In this document: piece by piece, positions 41,852-51,735 of the stretch
How positions within the stretch are numbered: the stretch's first letter is position 1
How the letters are laid out: each line of letters opens with the position of its first letter
Origin: JADHMP01 sp964386915
Lineage (GTDB): Bacteria > Bacteroidota > Bacteroidia > Flavobacteriales > Flavobacteriaceae
DNA length: 64,000 bases
Direction: 5' to 3'
NCBI GenBank assembly: GCA_964386915.1
Contig: CAYLUQ010000004.1
Coordinates: forward strand, 1 to 64,000
The notes under the pieces: model-generated
Database searches by the model: none
What the model was told of the DNA's origin: nothing
The model's input: only the letters and a program-made list of their open reading frames with translations
Made by a program: the position numbers and the translations under genes

Positions 41852-43348
41852 CTATTTGTCCCACCAAACCCGAGTGGTAAATTCATTGGGCCCTTGTCTA
41901 GAAAGAGCAGCCTCAAAACTTTCTGGATTGGTGCTCGATTCACCATTGGGATAGATCAAGCGACGTGGGATTGTTCCTCCCGTAACATTTCCGTCATAGA
42001 CTGCTTCACCTCCAAAGGGCAGCAGTTCTGGGAAGCCTGTTCTTCTCCAGTTGGCAAACGCTTCATATTCATTTAAGAATGTTGCGGCCCAATATTGCTC
42101 ATGAATCATCTTCATGGCATTGGCAGCATCAAAAGGCTTGGCTTGCAAATAGGCATCAACTTCTGCATCTGAAATTGCAGCTGCATTGGCATAAAGCATG
42201 CTTAACATTTGCATGGCTGCTTTCACTCCATTCTCATAGTGTGTTTTAGCATCTGAAGAGATCCAGCCACGCGTAGCCATTTCAGCTTTAAGGAATTCTA
42301 CTTCGGCATAGGTTTGGAATACCATTGGAGTGTCTTCTCCACCTACAACCGCTCTATTTGGCTCTGCATAAACATCAGATTCAGTACCATATTTAGCTTC
42401 TAGTGCACCAGAAGTTAATCCATTTGGCATACCAATAAGGTCTGCTAAAGCTGTACTTCCATCACTTCTTCTAGCAGCTAGAATAGGCAGTCTAGGATCA
42501 TCTTGTAAAAATTCGATAAACACTTTAGACATACGCATGTTGCCATCGGCTGTAAAAACTTCTCCATGACCGTTTCTATTGATACCATCGGGACCTGCAG
42601 TATGTTGAATAAAACAGATGTCATCATTGGAATCCATAGTGCCTCCATTAACAGCTTTAGTTGCCCAAGCTTGAGCCCCTGCAGCGTCTACTTTGGTCAT
42701 TCTCATGGCCAAACGCAGCATGAGTGAATTTCCAAACTTTTTCCATTTGTTGGTATCTCCTTGGAAAATTAAATCGGAAGTTCCTAAAGTATCTGCTCCA
42801 ATTTGTCCAATAGCTGCTTCCAATTCTGCCAACATACTGGCATAAATTTCTTGCTGCGGATCATATTTAGGCTTTAAGATACCTTCAATATATCCTTTAC
42901 CCGCTTCAGAATAGGGAATATCTCCATAGAGATCCGTTAGACGGTGGTAAATGAATACGCGCCAAATTCTAGCAATGCCCATTGCAGTGCCTGTTTCTCC
43001 TTCTTCTGTCAATTGATAGATAATATCTTCAATTTCTTTTACTTGTTCCGGATAGGCTCTATCAAAGAGTGAAGTAGCATAACCTTCGTTTAAGGTATAG
43101 AAATTTCCAGTCCAATAGGTGGCCGTTGAAGACATATGTTGGATAATTTGAGAAGAGTAGATAAAACTCGCTCTCCAATTCTCATAACGACCCCCAGAGG
43201 TTCTGAGGAACACTGATGCAAATTTATTGTTTACTTCAATTTGCGCCGCTTTGGTCGGATTGATGTTCATTTCTGCAAATCCTTCGTCAAATTCACAACT
43301 GACAAGCAAAACGCTCATTAGGACGATTGTGGTTATTAATTTTTTCAT
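41852..43348 (-). CDS. SusD/RagB-like nutrient-binding lipoprotein (module B)
   Basis: 498 residues. Lipoprotein signal (VLLVSC, Cys18). Helical SusD-like fold with TPR-like repeats: MNINPTKAAQIE, LTDLYGDIPYSEAGKG, ANEW-like FANWRRTGFPELLPF and RLIYPNGESSTNPE near the end, typical of SusD-like_2 (PF12771). It caps the SusC barrel and selects the substrate. It starts 6 bp after the susC stop. Confidence 0.93.
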   Translation of the reverse strand: MKKLITTIVLMSVLLVSCEFDEGFAEMNINPTKAAQIEVNNKFASVFLRTSGGRYENWRASFIYSSQIIQHMSSTATYWTGNFYTLNEGYATSLFDRAYPEQVKEIEDIIYQLTEEGETGTAMGIARIWRVFIYHRLTDLYGDIPYSEAGKGYIEGILKPKYDPQQEIYASMLAELEAAIGQIGADTLGTSDLIFQGDTNKWKKFGNSLMLRLAMRMTKVDAAGAQAWATKAVNGGTMDSNDDICFIQHTAGPDGINRNGHGEVFTADGNMRMSKVFIEFLQDDPRLPILAARRSDGSTALADLIGMPNGLTSGALEAKYGTESDVYAEPNRAVVGGEDTPMVFQTYAEVEFLKAEMATRGWISSDAKTHYENGVKAAMQMLSMLYANAAAISDAEVDAYLQAKPFDAANAMKMIHEQYWAATFLNEYEAFANWRRTGFPELLPFGGEAVYDGNVTGGTIPRRLIYPNGESSTNPESFEAALSRQGPNEFTTRVWWDK

Positions 43349-43354
43349 TGTCTT

Positions 43355-46300
43355 TTAAAATTTAAGATTTACGTTTAGTCCAAAACTTCTAGGTACTGGA
43401 AGTCCAAACCATTCTAACCCTTGTGAGTTGCTCACGTTATAGCCAGATTCTGGATCAACGTTTTCTACATCATTTTGCAAGAAAAATAAATTTCTTCCAA
43501 TAAGCGATACAGAGGCACTATTGATAAAAGTTCCTTCCAAAATATCACTTGGGAAACGATATCCCAAACTCAATTGACGCAATCTGATATAATCAGAGTC
43601 ATAAATAGCCTCTTCAGCAATGCTGTAGGTTTGTCTCCAATAGTCTTCAATGCGATTAGGTGCAATGGTTGTTGTGAAAGCACTTCCGTTAGCATCTACT
43701 CCTGATACAGTAAAACCGTTTTCGCGGCCATCAGCATCTATGGTGGCCTTGTGAGCTCCAAAATATTTTGCTAAGGCATTAGTTCCAGAATACATTTGAC
43801 CTCCAAATTTTCCTTCAAAAAGGAAACTCAAACTATAATTTTTATAGCGCATAGAATTGGTAATTCCAATAGATGTTGGTGCCACTCCAAATCCTAGAAT
43901 TTTACGTGGTCCTATTTGTGGGATTGGTGTTCCATCAGGATCAATATTGTGTATAATTCTTCCTTGTGCATCACGGTTGTAGGAGGTTCCATAGAGGGCT
44001 CCAAATTGTTCTCCAACAATGTGGGTCACATTCAAGTTTCTAGAACGAGGTTCATCCAACGTAATATTGGTACCATCGTTATTGGTAGAAACAATTTCAG
44101 AAATGTTATTGGAGTAGTTAAACGTGAAGTCCCATGAAAAATCATCCGTTTGAACCGGACGCAAATTGAGCAACATTTCAATTCCTTTGTTTGAAATTAC
44201 ACCCAAGTTAGCTAAGGCGCTACCATATCCTGACGTTGGAGAAGCACTAACGCCCACAATGTCTCCATCGGTTTCGTTGTCATAATAAGTGAAATCTAAC
44301 GAAATGCGATTGTCGAGAAAACGCAGGTCAACTCCAAATTCTGTTTCGTTCTTTTCGAATGGTGTGATTTCAGAGTTAGGAATGGATCCATTAGAGATGT
44401 TTCCTAAAGAGGCACCTTGATGTCCTTGTCCATATATGCCATAAGTCAAATTGAGTTGGTATGGATTATCAGCCCCACCTGCAACTTGTGAATATCCAGC
44501 CCGTAGTTTGGCAAAGGATACGATTTCTGGTAGTGTAAGCAAGTCTGAAAGAACAAGACTCAAACTAGCAGAGGTATACAAGTCATTGTTAGGTGCTGTT
44601 TTTCCTGGTAATGACAAGGTAGAGAACCAGTCATTTCTAGCTGTTAAGGTTAAATAAAGTGCTTCCTTATAGCCAAATTCTGCTGAACCATAAGCAGAGT
44701 TGATTTGTCTTTCGCTAAACCCGTAGCCCGTACTTTGGTTTTGGGTGTTTTTAACGTTATATAGGTAAGGTACAATAAAATTACCCCCATCGGCTGAAAC
44801 AGATTCTGAAAGGAGATAGTTTCTACCCACACCGGCAAAAGCAGTTACTTGCAAATCATCAACAATTTGAAGCTGATCTGTTCCAATGAAGAAATCTGCA
44901 TCGCTTTGTTCTGTCGTTAGTTTATATTCATTCATACTACCCAAGGGTTGATAAGCTGTTCCATAGGGTGTTCCACTTGTTCTGTCATAGTCAAATCGAT
45001 CCATACCAAAACGCCCAGTGGCATACAAAAAGTCTGTTATATCCCAACGAACTTGAGCTGACCCAATAAAACGAGCTTTAACCGAATTGTTAAAATATTG
45101 ATAGGCTGCAAACCAAGGGTTTTGTGAATAAGTGTTGTCACTCGTTCTAAACTCACTTCCATCTTCGTTGGTTCCAAGTCCGCCTGCTCCTAACATATCA
45201 TTCACATCAATAGAAGGGGCAAAAAGACGAATTCCAAAGTTGGCATTTCCTGGAGAGTCAGAAAGTCTTGGTGCACCAATAGCATCATCATAAATATATT
45301 TTAAATTCACAGTGGCTGTAAAATCACCCACTTTTTGTGAAGAGTTTAGACCTAATGAATTTCGATTTAATGTTGAATTAGGTATAATATCTTTGTTCTG
45401 CAAATTGGTGAAAGACAAACGTAAATTTGATTTTTCTCCCCCTGATGTTATCGATAGAGTATTGATGTAAGTATCACCTGTCTTATAGAATTTATCCAAG
45501 TTATTACCTTTATAGGTATAGGGTCTTGAAACGCCATCCCATTGTTCAACAGAGGTATTACTCAACGGAAGCCCCCAGTTGGCATAGGTGTCTACATTAT
45601 CTGAGTTGGTTGAGTAATCTCTACCTTGACCATATCGAGTTTGTGGATCATAAGGATCATTTCGAATATCATCAAACTGTAAAGAGCTTGAAAGTTCAAC
45701 GCTCAAGCCTTCTTTGCCAGCACCTGATTTGGTAGTGATAATAATCACCCCGTTAGAAGCTCGAGAACCATATAGTGCTGCAGCAGCACCACCTTTTAAT
45801 ACTGAAATAGATTCTACCTCATCAGGGTTTAAAGCAGAAATACCGTCTCCAGAATCAGCTCCTCCCCAAACTCCAGCAGAACCGAGGTTGTTGTTGTTAA
45901 TGGTAATTCCATCAATTACATAAAGAGGCTGGTTGTTACCGCTCAAAGAACTGTTCCCTCGAATAATAACTCGAGAAGAACCTTTTGCTCCAGTAGCATT
46001 TCCGGTGATTTGAACCCCTGCAATTTTTCCTTGTAGGGCATTGATCGCATTGGTGGATTTAATTTCGCTAACCTCGTCTCCTTCAACTTCGGTTACCGAA
46101 TATCCAAGTGCCTTTGTGTTTCTTTTGATACCAAGTGCTGTTACCACTACTTCATCTAAAGCATTGTCTGGTTGCAACTGCACATTGATAGAGCCAACAT
46201 TGCCAACAGCAATGGTTTGAGATGAATAGCCAACAAAACTAAAGATCAAGGATTGGCCAGAATTTACTTCAATGGAGTAGTTCCCATCAAAGTCTGAAGA

Positions 46301-46456
46301 CACACCGTTGTTGGTCTCCAAAACAACAACTGAGGCACCCGGAAGGGGAATCCCCTGCTCATCCGTGATAACCCCGGTAATCGTTTGCTGAGCCATGGCA
46401 AGACCTATTCCTAGGAATAGAAAAAGCATGGAAAGCATCAATTTATTTGTTTTCAT
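43355..46456 (-). CDS. SusC/RagA-family TonB-dependent transporter (module B)
   Basis: 1033 residues. Signal peptide to LAMAQQ. A carboxypeptidase-like domain (about 23-95: GVITDEQGIPLPGASVVV), TonB box region DEVVVTALGIKRNTKALGYS, plug with ISVLKGGAAAALYGSRASNG, then the 22-strand barrel ending VNLKF. Imports a large ligand together with its SusD. First gene of the operon susC-susD-FG-GAP-FAD-DUF3078. Confidence 0.95.
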   Translation of the reverse strand: MKTNKLMLSMLFLFLGIGLAMAQQTITGVITDEQGIPLPGASVVVLETNNGVSSDFDGNYSIEVNSGQSLIFSFVGYSSQTIAVGNVGSINVQLQPDNALDEVVVTALGIKRNTKALGYSVTEVEGDEVSEIKSTNAINALQGKIAGVQITGNATGAKGSSRVIIRGNSSLSGNNQPLYVIDGITINNNNLGSAGVWGGADSGDGISALNPDEVESISVLKGGAAAALYGSRASNGVIIITTKSGAGKEGLSVELSSSLQFDDIRNDPYDPQTRYGQGRDYSTNSDNVDTYANWGLPLSNTSVEQWDGVSRPYTYKGNNLDKFYKTGDTYINTLSITSGGEKSNLRLSFTNLQNKDIIPNSTLNRNSLGLNSSQKVGDFTATVNLKYIYDDAIGAPRLSDSPGNANFGIRLFAPSIDVNDMLGAGGLGTNEDGSEFRTSDNTYSQNPWFAAYQYFNNSVKARFIGSAQVRWDITDFLYATGRFGMDRFDYDRTSGTPYGTAYQPLGSMNEYKLTTEQSDADFFIGTDQLQIVDDLQVTAFAGVGRNYLLSESVSADGGNFIVPYLYNVKNTQNQSTGYGFSERQINSAYGSAEFGYKEALYLTLTARNDWFSTLSLPGKTAPNNDLYTSASLSLVLSDLLTLPEIVSFAKLRAGYSQVAGGADNPYQLNLTYGIYGQGHQGASLGNISNGSIPNSEITPFEKNETEFGVDLRFLDNRISLDFTYYDNETDGDIVGVSASPTSGYGSALANLGVISNKGIEMLLNLRPVQTDDFSWDFTFNYSNNISEIVSTNNDGTNITLDEPRSRNLNVTHIVGEQFGALYGTSYNRDAQGRIIHNIDPDGTPIPQIGPRKILGFGVAPTSIGITNSMRYKNYSLSFLFEGKFGGQMYSGTNALAKYFGAHKATIDADGRENGFTVSGVDANGSAFTTTIAPNRIEDYWRQTYSIAEEAIYDSDYIRLRQLSLGYRFPSDILEGTFINSASVSLIGRNLFFLQNDVENVDPESGYNVSNSQGLEWFGLPVPRSFGLNVNLKF

Positions 46457-46513
46457 AAGATTTGTTAATTTAAATGTAATTAATTACTAAAAATATTAAT
46501 CATTCTTTAAGGG

Positions 46514-46562
46514 AGCTCTTTTAGAGCTACTGCATTTTGACTGCAAGCCAGCTAAATGGCTT
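46514..46562. other. two hairpins between regulator and susC of module B
   Basis: AGCTCT/AGAGCT (46514-46528) and AAGCCA/TGGCTT (46545-46562) are perfect 6-bp inverted repeats; the second overlaps the regulator stop. No T-run follows, so they may be a weak terminator or a regulatory site in front of module B's susC. Confidence 0.45.
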
Positions 46563-48261
46563 ACAAAATAAGAATGTATTTGTTGAGGTCTTGATTTGGT
46601 TTTAGGCGTAGTTTTTTAGACAGCCTGTAGCGTTGGCTTTGCACAGTGCGTAGCGATATGCCCGAGATATTAGCAATTTCGTTGTTGCTTTTGTTCATTT
46701 TTATGTAGGCAATCAATCTCAAATCAACTTTTGAAAGGGAATATTGCTCATTTAGCTTTTTATAAAAATCGGGAAAAACCTCAACAAATTTCTTATCAAA
46801 TTCATCATAACTTTTTTCCGAATTAATTAAGTTAGAAATTTCCCTTTGTGTTTTTTTTACCAAAACTTCAGAGCTTTTCTTTTCATTTAAGCTCGAACGC
46901 AATATTTTGAGATAATCATTACGTTGTAAAATAAAATTGGTTTTACTTAAGAGTTCTCTTTTCTTCAAGTCTAATTCATTTTCAATTTCTCTTTTTTCGG
47001 TTTCCAACACTCTTTGTCTTTCATTTTGCAATTTGAGGTTGGCTCTAATGAACAGAAGTAAAAACAAAAGAATTAGAATTGCAATGGCCGTGAAGAAAAG
47101 GGTGTTGTTATATTTTATTCTATTTTCTATCAACTCATTTTGTTTTTCGGCTAAGGTGATTTGGATTTCCAAATTTTCTAATTCATTAAAAGGGTCATAT
47201 TTTGGGTTGGTCGCATACCAAATAAGTGAATCTTTTACGGCAATTAGTTTGCTATAATTCTTTGTTTGTTTATAGATTTCGCTGAGTTGTTCAAAGAATT
47301 TAATTTTATTTTCGGCCGCAATATCGGGGGTCTTCAGTGCTTTTTCAATTAGTTCTTCTGCCTTTAAAAAGGCTTTGGTTTGAATGTAAGTCGCTGCAAT
47401 TGCTTGCGCAATATCGGTGGATTGACTTGGAAAAGAATCCTCCAATTTTTTTGCCTGATAGAAAATTTCCAACGCCTTTTCATAGTCTTTCTTTTTAAAT
47501 AGAAAATTGCCATAGTTGAGCAAGGAGTGGGAATAATAAAGTTGAATTTCAGAATTTGGATCAAAAGTTGATTTTTGTGATTCTGTTTCAAATATTTTCT
47601 TTATTAAATCTAAATAGTCTAACGCTTTTTCTTTTTGATCCATATCAAAATAGAGCAAAGAAAGCTGAATATAAGAATACATTATATCCGAAATCTTACC
47701 CATTTTTTTTCTTCGGGCCAGAATGTTTTCAAACTGTTTTTCTGCCTTTTGATATTCTTTTCTTGTAATGTTTATAAGCGCTATGTTGCCTTCGGCCGTG
47801 TTGAGTCCAAAAGCTTTATCTACACTATATTTTTCACCATATAAATTGAAGTTTTCAATGGCCTCAGCATAATATTGTTCGGCTCTGTCATATTTTTTTG
47901 TGTTGTAGTAAACGTTTCCTAAAATCACTAAAACCCAAGGGGGCTTAACTATATTTCGATGCTCTTTTTCACTATCAGAAAGGGCTTCATATATTTTTAA
48001 AGAAGCGGTCAAATAATCAAAGGCTTGATTGTATAGCTTTAAGTAAAAAAGGGTTTCTCCCAGCAGATAGTTGGTGTTGTATAACTCTTTATTATAGTCA
48101 TCATAGGTAGAAAATGACAATGCCTCAAATCCAAAATCAAGAGATTTTTGTGGGTCAATGATCTTGTATTTTTCAATAGAATCATTAATTGATTTTAAAT
48201 TTTGAGCCACACAAAAGTTAGCAGAAAAAAAAATTAGAACTAGATGAAAATATTTAATCAT
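46561..48261 (-). CDS. membrane TPR protein with LuxR-type HTH (regulator)
   Basis: 566 residues from ATG at 48261. Signal or first membrane segment (FHLVLIFFSANFCVAQ), TPR-like repeats to about residue 360 (KYDRAEQYYAEAIENF, KEYQKAEKQFENIL), then one membrane segment (TLFFTAIAILILLFLLLFIRA), coiled coil, and a C-terminal LuxR-like HTH (VDLRLIAYIKMNKSNNEIANISGISLRTVQSQRYRLSKKL, split over two helices). A one-component transmembrane regulator reading an extracytoplasmic signal. It lies between the two SusC/D modules, after FG-GAP A, likely controlling one or both. Confidence 0.85.
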   Translation of the reverse strand: MIKYFHLVLIFFSANFCVAQNLKSINDSIEKYKIIDPQKSLDFGFEALSFSTYDDYNKELYNTNYLLGETLFYLKLYNQAFDYLTASLKIYEALSDSEKEHRNIVKPPWVLVILGNVYYNTKKYDRAEQYYAEAIENFNLYGEKYSVDKAFGLNTAEGNIALINITRKEYQKAEKQFENILARRKKMGKISDIMYSYIQLSLLYFDMDQKEKALDYLDLIKKIFETESQKSTFDPNSEIQLYYSHSLLNYGNFLFKKKDYEKALEIFYQAKKLEDSFPSQSTDIAQAIAATYIQTKAFLKAEELIEKALKTPDIAAENKIKFFEQLSEIYKQTKNYSKLIAVKDSLIWYATNPKYDPFNELENLEIQITLAEKQNELIENRIKYNNTLFFTAIAILILLFLLLFIRANLKLQNERQRVLETEKREIENELDLKKRELLSKTNFILQRNDYLKILRSSLNEKKSSEVLVKKTQREISNLINSEKSYDEFDKKFVEVFPDFYKKLNEQYSLSKVDLRLIAYIKMNKSNNEIANISGISLRTVQSQRYRLSKKLRLKPNQDLNKYILIL

Positions 48262-48337
48262 GCTGACAAAAATCAGAATCAATTTACTAGGTTAACATTG
48301 TAAATCTCTTTGCACAAAAGAAACGATCAAGTAGGGT

Positions 48338-51300
48338 TTAGTTTGTTTTGTAAACTTTAGGACTCTCGTTATTTCTACTAAAAATTAAATATTCATCTCC
48401 TTGAGCAGAAATTAATTTTTGAATGTCTCGAACTTCACCCGATAGCAAAAGGCCCGATTCAGAGGCATCACTGTAGCTGAATTGACCCTTTCCGTTTCCT
48501 AAAAAACAAACCCCTTTTATGGCATCATAGTGTCCAAACTTTACCCTTGAGGCCGTAAAATTTCCCCCCATAACAATGTCTAAATGGCCGTCTTTATTAA
48601 AATCGCCCGTATTGAGTCCATAAATAGGAGAAAGCTGAGCCTCTTTTGGAAGGGCAGTAACTTTAAATTGACCGTTACCTAAATTTTCAATATAACTAGT
48701 CTCAAAATTTTTGGCATACAAAACTTTTGATCCTTTCAATTCATCTTGGGTAAAAATTTGATCTAGGGTTAAGCTGGCATATTCGCTATAGCGCACAAAC
48801 CTGTTTTTTAACATGGCCAGTTGTTGCTGAATATCATCTTTAGAAAAAACTGGATAGTTCTTACCCTGATCATAACACGAAAGAATGGGGTCTATAGAAC
48901 CATTATTGTCAAAATCTTTGGCATAGATACCCACAGGATGTTCCACAGTAGTTTTTAATTGTGAATTCAATCCGAAATTTCCGGCAATATAATCCAGATC
49001 ACCATCATGATCAAAGTCGCCCTGAGTGATGGCATTCCACCAGCCCTGAGAATCTTTAAAACCGACTTGCTCTGAAACATTTTTTAGTGTTCCACTTTCG
49101 TTTAAAAAAAGCGTGATGGGCATCCACTCACCCACTAAAAGCAAGTCTTGAAAACCGTCATTATTTGTGTCTGTCCAAATGGCATCTGAAACCATGCCAA
49201 TATTTTTCAATCCTTTGGCTTTGCTTTCTGTAACCTCTTTAAATATTCCTTTACCATTGTTTTCTAATAAATAACTTGCAGGCGAAAAGGGATATTTATT
49301 AGGCAAAACGCGCCCTCCTACAAATAAATCTTGATCGCCATCATTATCAAAATCTTGAGCCTTTACAACAGATCCACTAGAAATGAAGGTTGGCAAATGC
49401 CCTTCTGACTTGATAAAATTTCCATTGCCACGGTTTATATAGAGTCGATCCGTAAGAGCGGGGTCTGTGCTATCAAATTCATTTCCGCCACTAACCACAT
49501 ATAAATCTAAATCTGAATCGGCATCGGCATCAAAAAACACTGCACCTATATCTTCTGCTTGTGCATCTGCTTGAAAAACATCATTATTGGAGAGATTAAA
49601 ATGGCCCGATTTGGTTTGTAAAAAAACACTTCCAGGGGAGTCTTTTGCTCCACCAATAAAAACATCTTCTAGTCCATCGCCATTCACATCGCCCACAGCG
49701 AGTTTTGGACCGAGAGTAGAGAGCATATGGGGAAGCATAATCTCTCGTTTGTAATCTATATAGTTATTTTCTTTATGGGTAAACGCAATTGGGCCTGCCT
49801 CTTGAAAAAGAGGCTTCTTTTGGTTTTTTTCTGAAGTCAAGATTTGTGTTGCGTCTTTTTGGTATAAGGTTATTTTTTTGTTGGGTGCAATGTCATTAAG
49901 GGTTTGACTTTTTTGGTTGGGCCACCTCACCTCTATTTTATCAATTTGGGTCACCTTTCCTAATCCAAAATTTAAATTAAAATCTACTGAAGACTGGTAC
50001 CCTCTTGTGTTGATCATTTCTTGCATTTGGGTCATTCCTCCGGCTGTGACTGTTACCTTGGCTCCAATGCCAAAGTTGTTTTTTTCGGCACCAACCAAGG
50101 CAATTTTAATATAATTGTTTTGCGTAAATTTTTCGGCGTTGTTTCTATAAATAAAAGCTTTTTCATCAATGTTATTGACAATTAAGTCCATATCGCCATC
50201 ATTGTCTAAATCCGCATAAGCAGCACCATTAGAGAGCGTTTTTTGGTTGAGCCCCCAGTCTTTATTCATTTTGGTGAACGTGAGGTCTCCATTGTTCTTA
50301 TAGGTGTAGTTTTCCTCATAGGTGGAGGGAATTTTATCGATCAAATCCAGGAGTTGAATTTTTTCTTTAGTCTTTCGTTCATTAATTTTTTCTTGCACCA
50401 CATAGTTCATAAAGTCCATATTGGTGTAATCTTTTCGATATCCATTGGTTATAAAAAGGTCTTTAAATCCATCATTGTCTAAATCTGTAAATAAAGAAGC
50501 CCAGCTCCAATCTGTATTCGAAACACCCGAAAATTGACCTATTTCTGAAAAGTAACTTCCTCCTCTGTTGAGTTGCAACATATTTCTCATGGTTTGATGG
50601 TAAAACCCATTTCTTTTAAGGTGTGTTAGTTTTTCATAATTATCAGGACCAGAGGTCATCTTTATCCGATAGTTACCTTCAGGAAGCATATCTAGGGTCA
50701 TAATATCTGCAAATCCATCATTATTAATGTCTGCAATATCAGATCCCATAGAATAGAGCGAAACGTGGCCAATATAATTTTGCAACCCTTCTGTAAATGT
50801 TCCGTCTCCATTGTTGACATAGAGATAATCTTGCTCGTTATAATCATTTGAAATATAAAGATCTAACCAGTGGTCATTATTGAAGTCTGAAACACTCACC
50901 CCAAGCCCAAAACCTAAAATATTTGAGATTAATCCTGCTTGGTCTGTAACATCTATAAATTTGCCATTATCATTTCGCATCAATTTATCTGAATAGGCTT
51001 TGTTTTTTTGTTTTTTATAGTGTTGTGAAATTTTTGCTAATCCAGAATATTCTTGTGAAGAGTGATTTAAAATATAAAGGTCTAAATCACCATCGTTGTC
51101 ATAATCAAAAAATGAGCCTTGGGTAGAATATCCTGCGTCATCAACTCCATAAGCTTTTCCTTTTTCTGTAAAAGTTAGGTCGCCATTATTGATAAATAGT
51201 AAGTTTCTTCTTTTCTCTGGATTTGTTGCCGCCGATCGACATACGTAGATATCGAGGAAACCATCACCATTGACATCAGCCATAGTGGTTCCGGTGTTCC

Positions 51301-51637
51301 ATAAGCCTGCTGCAAAAACTCCTGCCTCTTGAGCCCGCTCTTCAAATTCAAAGTTCCCTTTATTGATATAGAGTCTGCTCCCTACCATATTTCCCGTAAA
51401 ATAGATGTCTGTTAGGCCATCATTATTCACATCACCAATGGCTACGCCACCACCGTTGTATAGATAGCCATAGTTAAGCACATTAAATTGTTCTGTTTCC
51501 TGCAGGGGGTTTTGAAAATTAATACCAGTAATTCTAGAAGGCATTAAGGTAAACATTTGATCTGCAGGGGGGCTACAAGATAGGGATAGGAACAAGGCTA
51601 AATAGTAGAAGTATTTAGAGGTTAAGACTTTTCTCAT
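48338..51637 (-). CDS. FG-GAP/VCBS repeat lipoprotein with UnbV/ASPIC domain (module A)
   Basis: 1099 residues. Lipoprotein signal (ALFLSLSC, Cys21). FG-GAP loops throughout (DVNNDGLTDIYF, DVNGDGFLDIYV, DYDNDGDLDLYI, DFDNDGDQDLFV, DFDHDGDLDYIA). UnbV/ASPIC segment AKVTVTAGGMTQMQEMINTRG...IEVRWPNQKSQTL at about 525-600. Colinear with the module B homologue over the full length, but this one carries a lipobox and the other a plain signal peptide. Downstream of susD across a terminator (51682-51708). Confidence 0.93.
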   Translation of the reverse strand: MRKVLTSKYFYYLALFLSLSCSPPADQMFTLMPSRITGINFQNPLQETEQFNVLNYGYLYNGGGVAIGDVNNDGLTDIYFTGNMVGSRLYINKGNFEFEERAQEAGVFAAGLWNTGTTMADVNGDGFLDIYVCRSAATNPEKRRNLLFINNGDLTFTEKGKAYGVDDAGYSTQGSFFDYDNDGDLDLYILNHSSQEYSGLAKISQHYKKQKNKAYSDKLMRNDNGKFIDVTDQAGLISNILGFGLGVSVSDFNNDHWLDLYISNDYNEQDYLYVNNGDGTFTEGLQNYIGHVSLYSMGSDIADINNDGFADIMTLDMLPEGNYRIKMTSGPDNYEKLTHLKRNGFYHQTMRNMLQLNRGGSYFSEIGQFSGVSNTDWSWASLFTDLDNDGFKDLFITNGYRKDYTNMDFMNYVVQEKINERKTKEKIQLLDLIDKIPSTYEENYTYKNNGDLTFTKMNKDWGLNQKTLSNGAAYADLDNDGDMDLIVNNIDEKAFIYRNNAEKFTQNNYIKIALVGAEKNNFGIGAKVTVTAGGMTQMQEMINTRGYQSSVDFNLNFGLGKVTQIDKIEVRWPNQKSQTLNDIAPNKKITLYQKDATQILTSEKNQKKPLFQEAGPIAFTHKENNYIDYKREIMLPHMLSTLGPKLAVGDVNGDGLEDVFIGGAKDSPGSVFLQTKSGHFNLSNNDVFQADAQAEDIGAVFFDADADSDLDLYVVSGGNEFDSTDPALTDRLYINRGNGNFIKSEGHLPTFISSGSVVKAQDFDNDGDQDLFVGGRVLPNKYPFSPASYLLENNGKGIFKEVTESKAKGLKNIGMVSDAIWTDTNNDGFQDLLLVGEWMPITLFLNESGTLKNVSEQVGFKDSQGWWNAITQGDFDHDGDLDYIAGNFGLNSQLKTTVEHPVGIYAKDFDNNGSIDPILSCYDQGKNYPVFSKDDIQQQLAMLKNRFVRYSEYASLTLDQIFTQDELKGSKVLYAKNFETSYIENLGNGQFKVTALPKEAQLSPIYGLNTGDFNKDGHLDIVMGGNFTASRVKFGHYDAIKGVCFLGNGKGQFSYSDASESGLLLSGEVRDIQKLISAQGDEYLIFSRNNESPKVYKTN

Positions 51638-51681
51638 GTAGGTGGTGTTTAAAATATTGGTTTAACGCAATTTAATAAAAA

Positions 51682-51708
51682 AAAGCCTGTAATTAGATTA
51701 CAGGCTTT
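51682..51708 (-). terminator. terminator hairpin between susD and FG-GAP (module A)
   Basis: AAAGCCTGTAAT and ATTACAGGCTTT pair perfectly (12 bp) around a 3-base loop; on the minus strand eight T follow (complement of 51677-51684). It lies between the susD stop and the FG-GAP ATG, matching the position of the hairpin in module B. Confidence 0.88.
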
Positions 51709-51735
51709 AATTCAATTTCTTTCTAAGTTCTAGAC

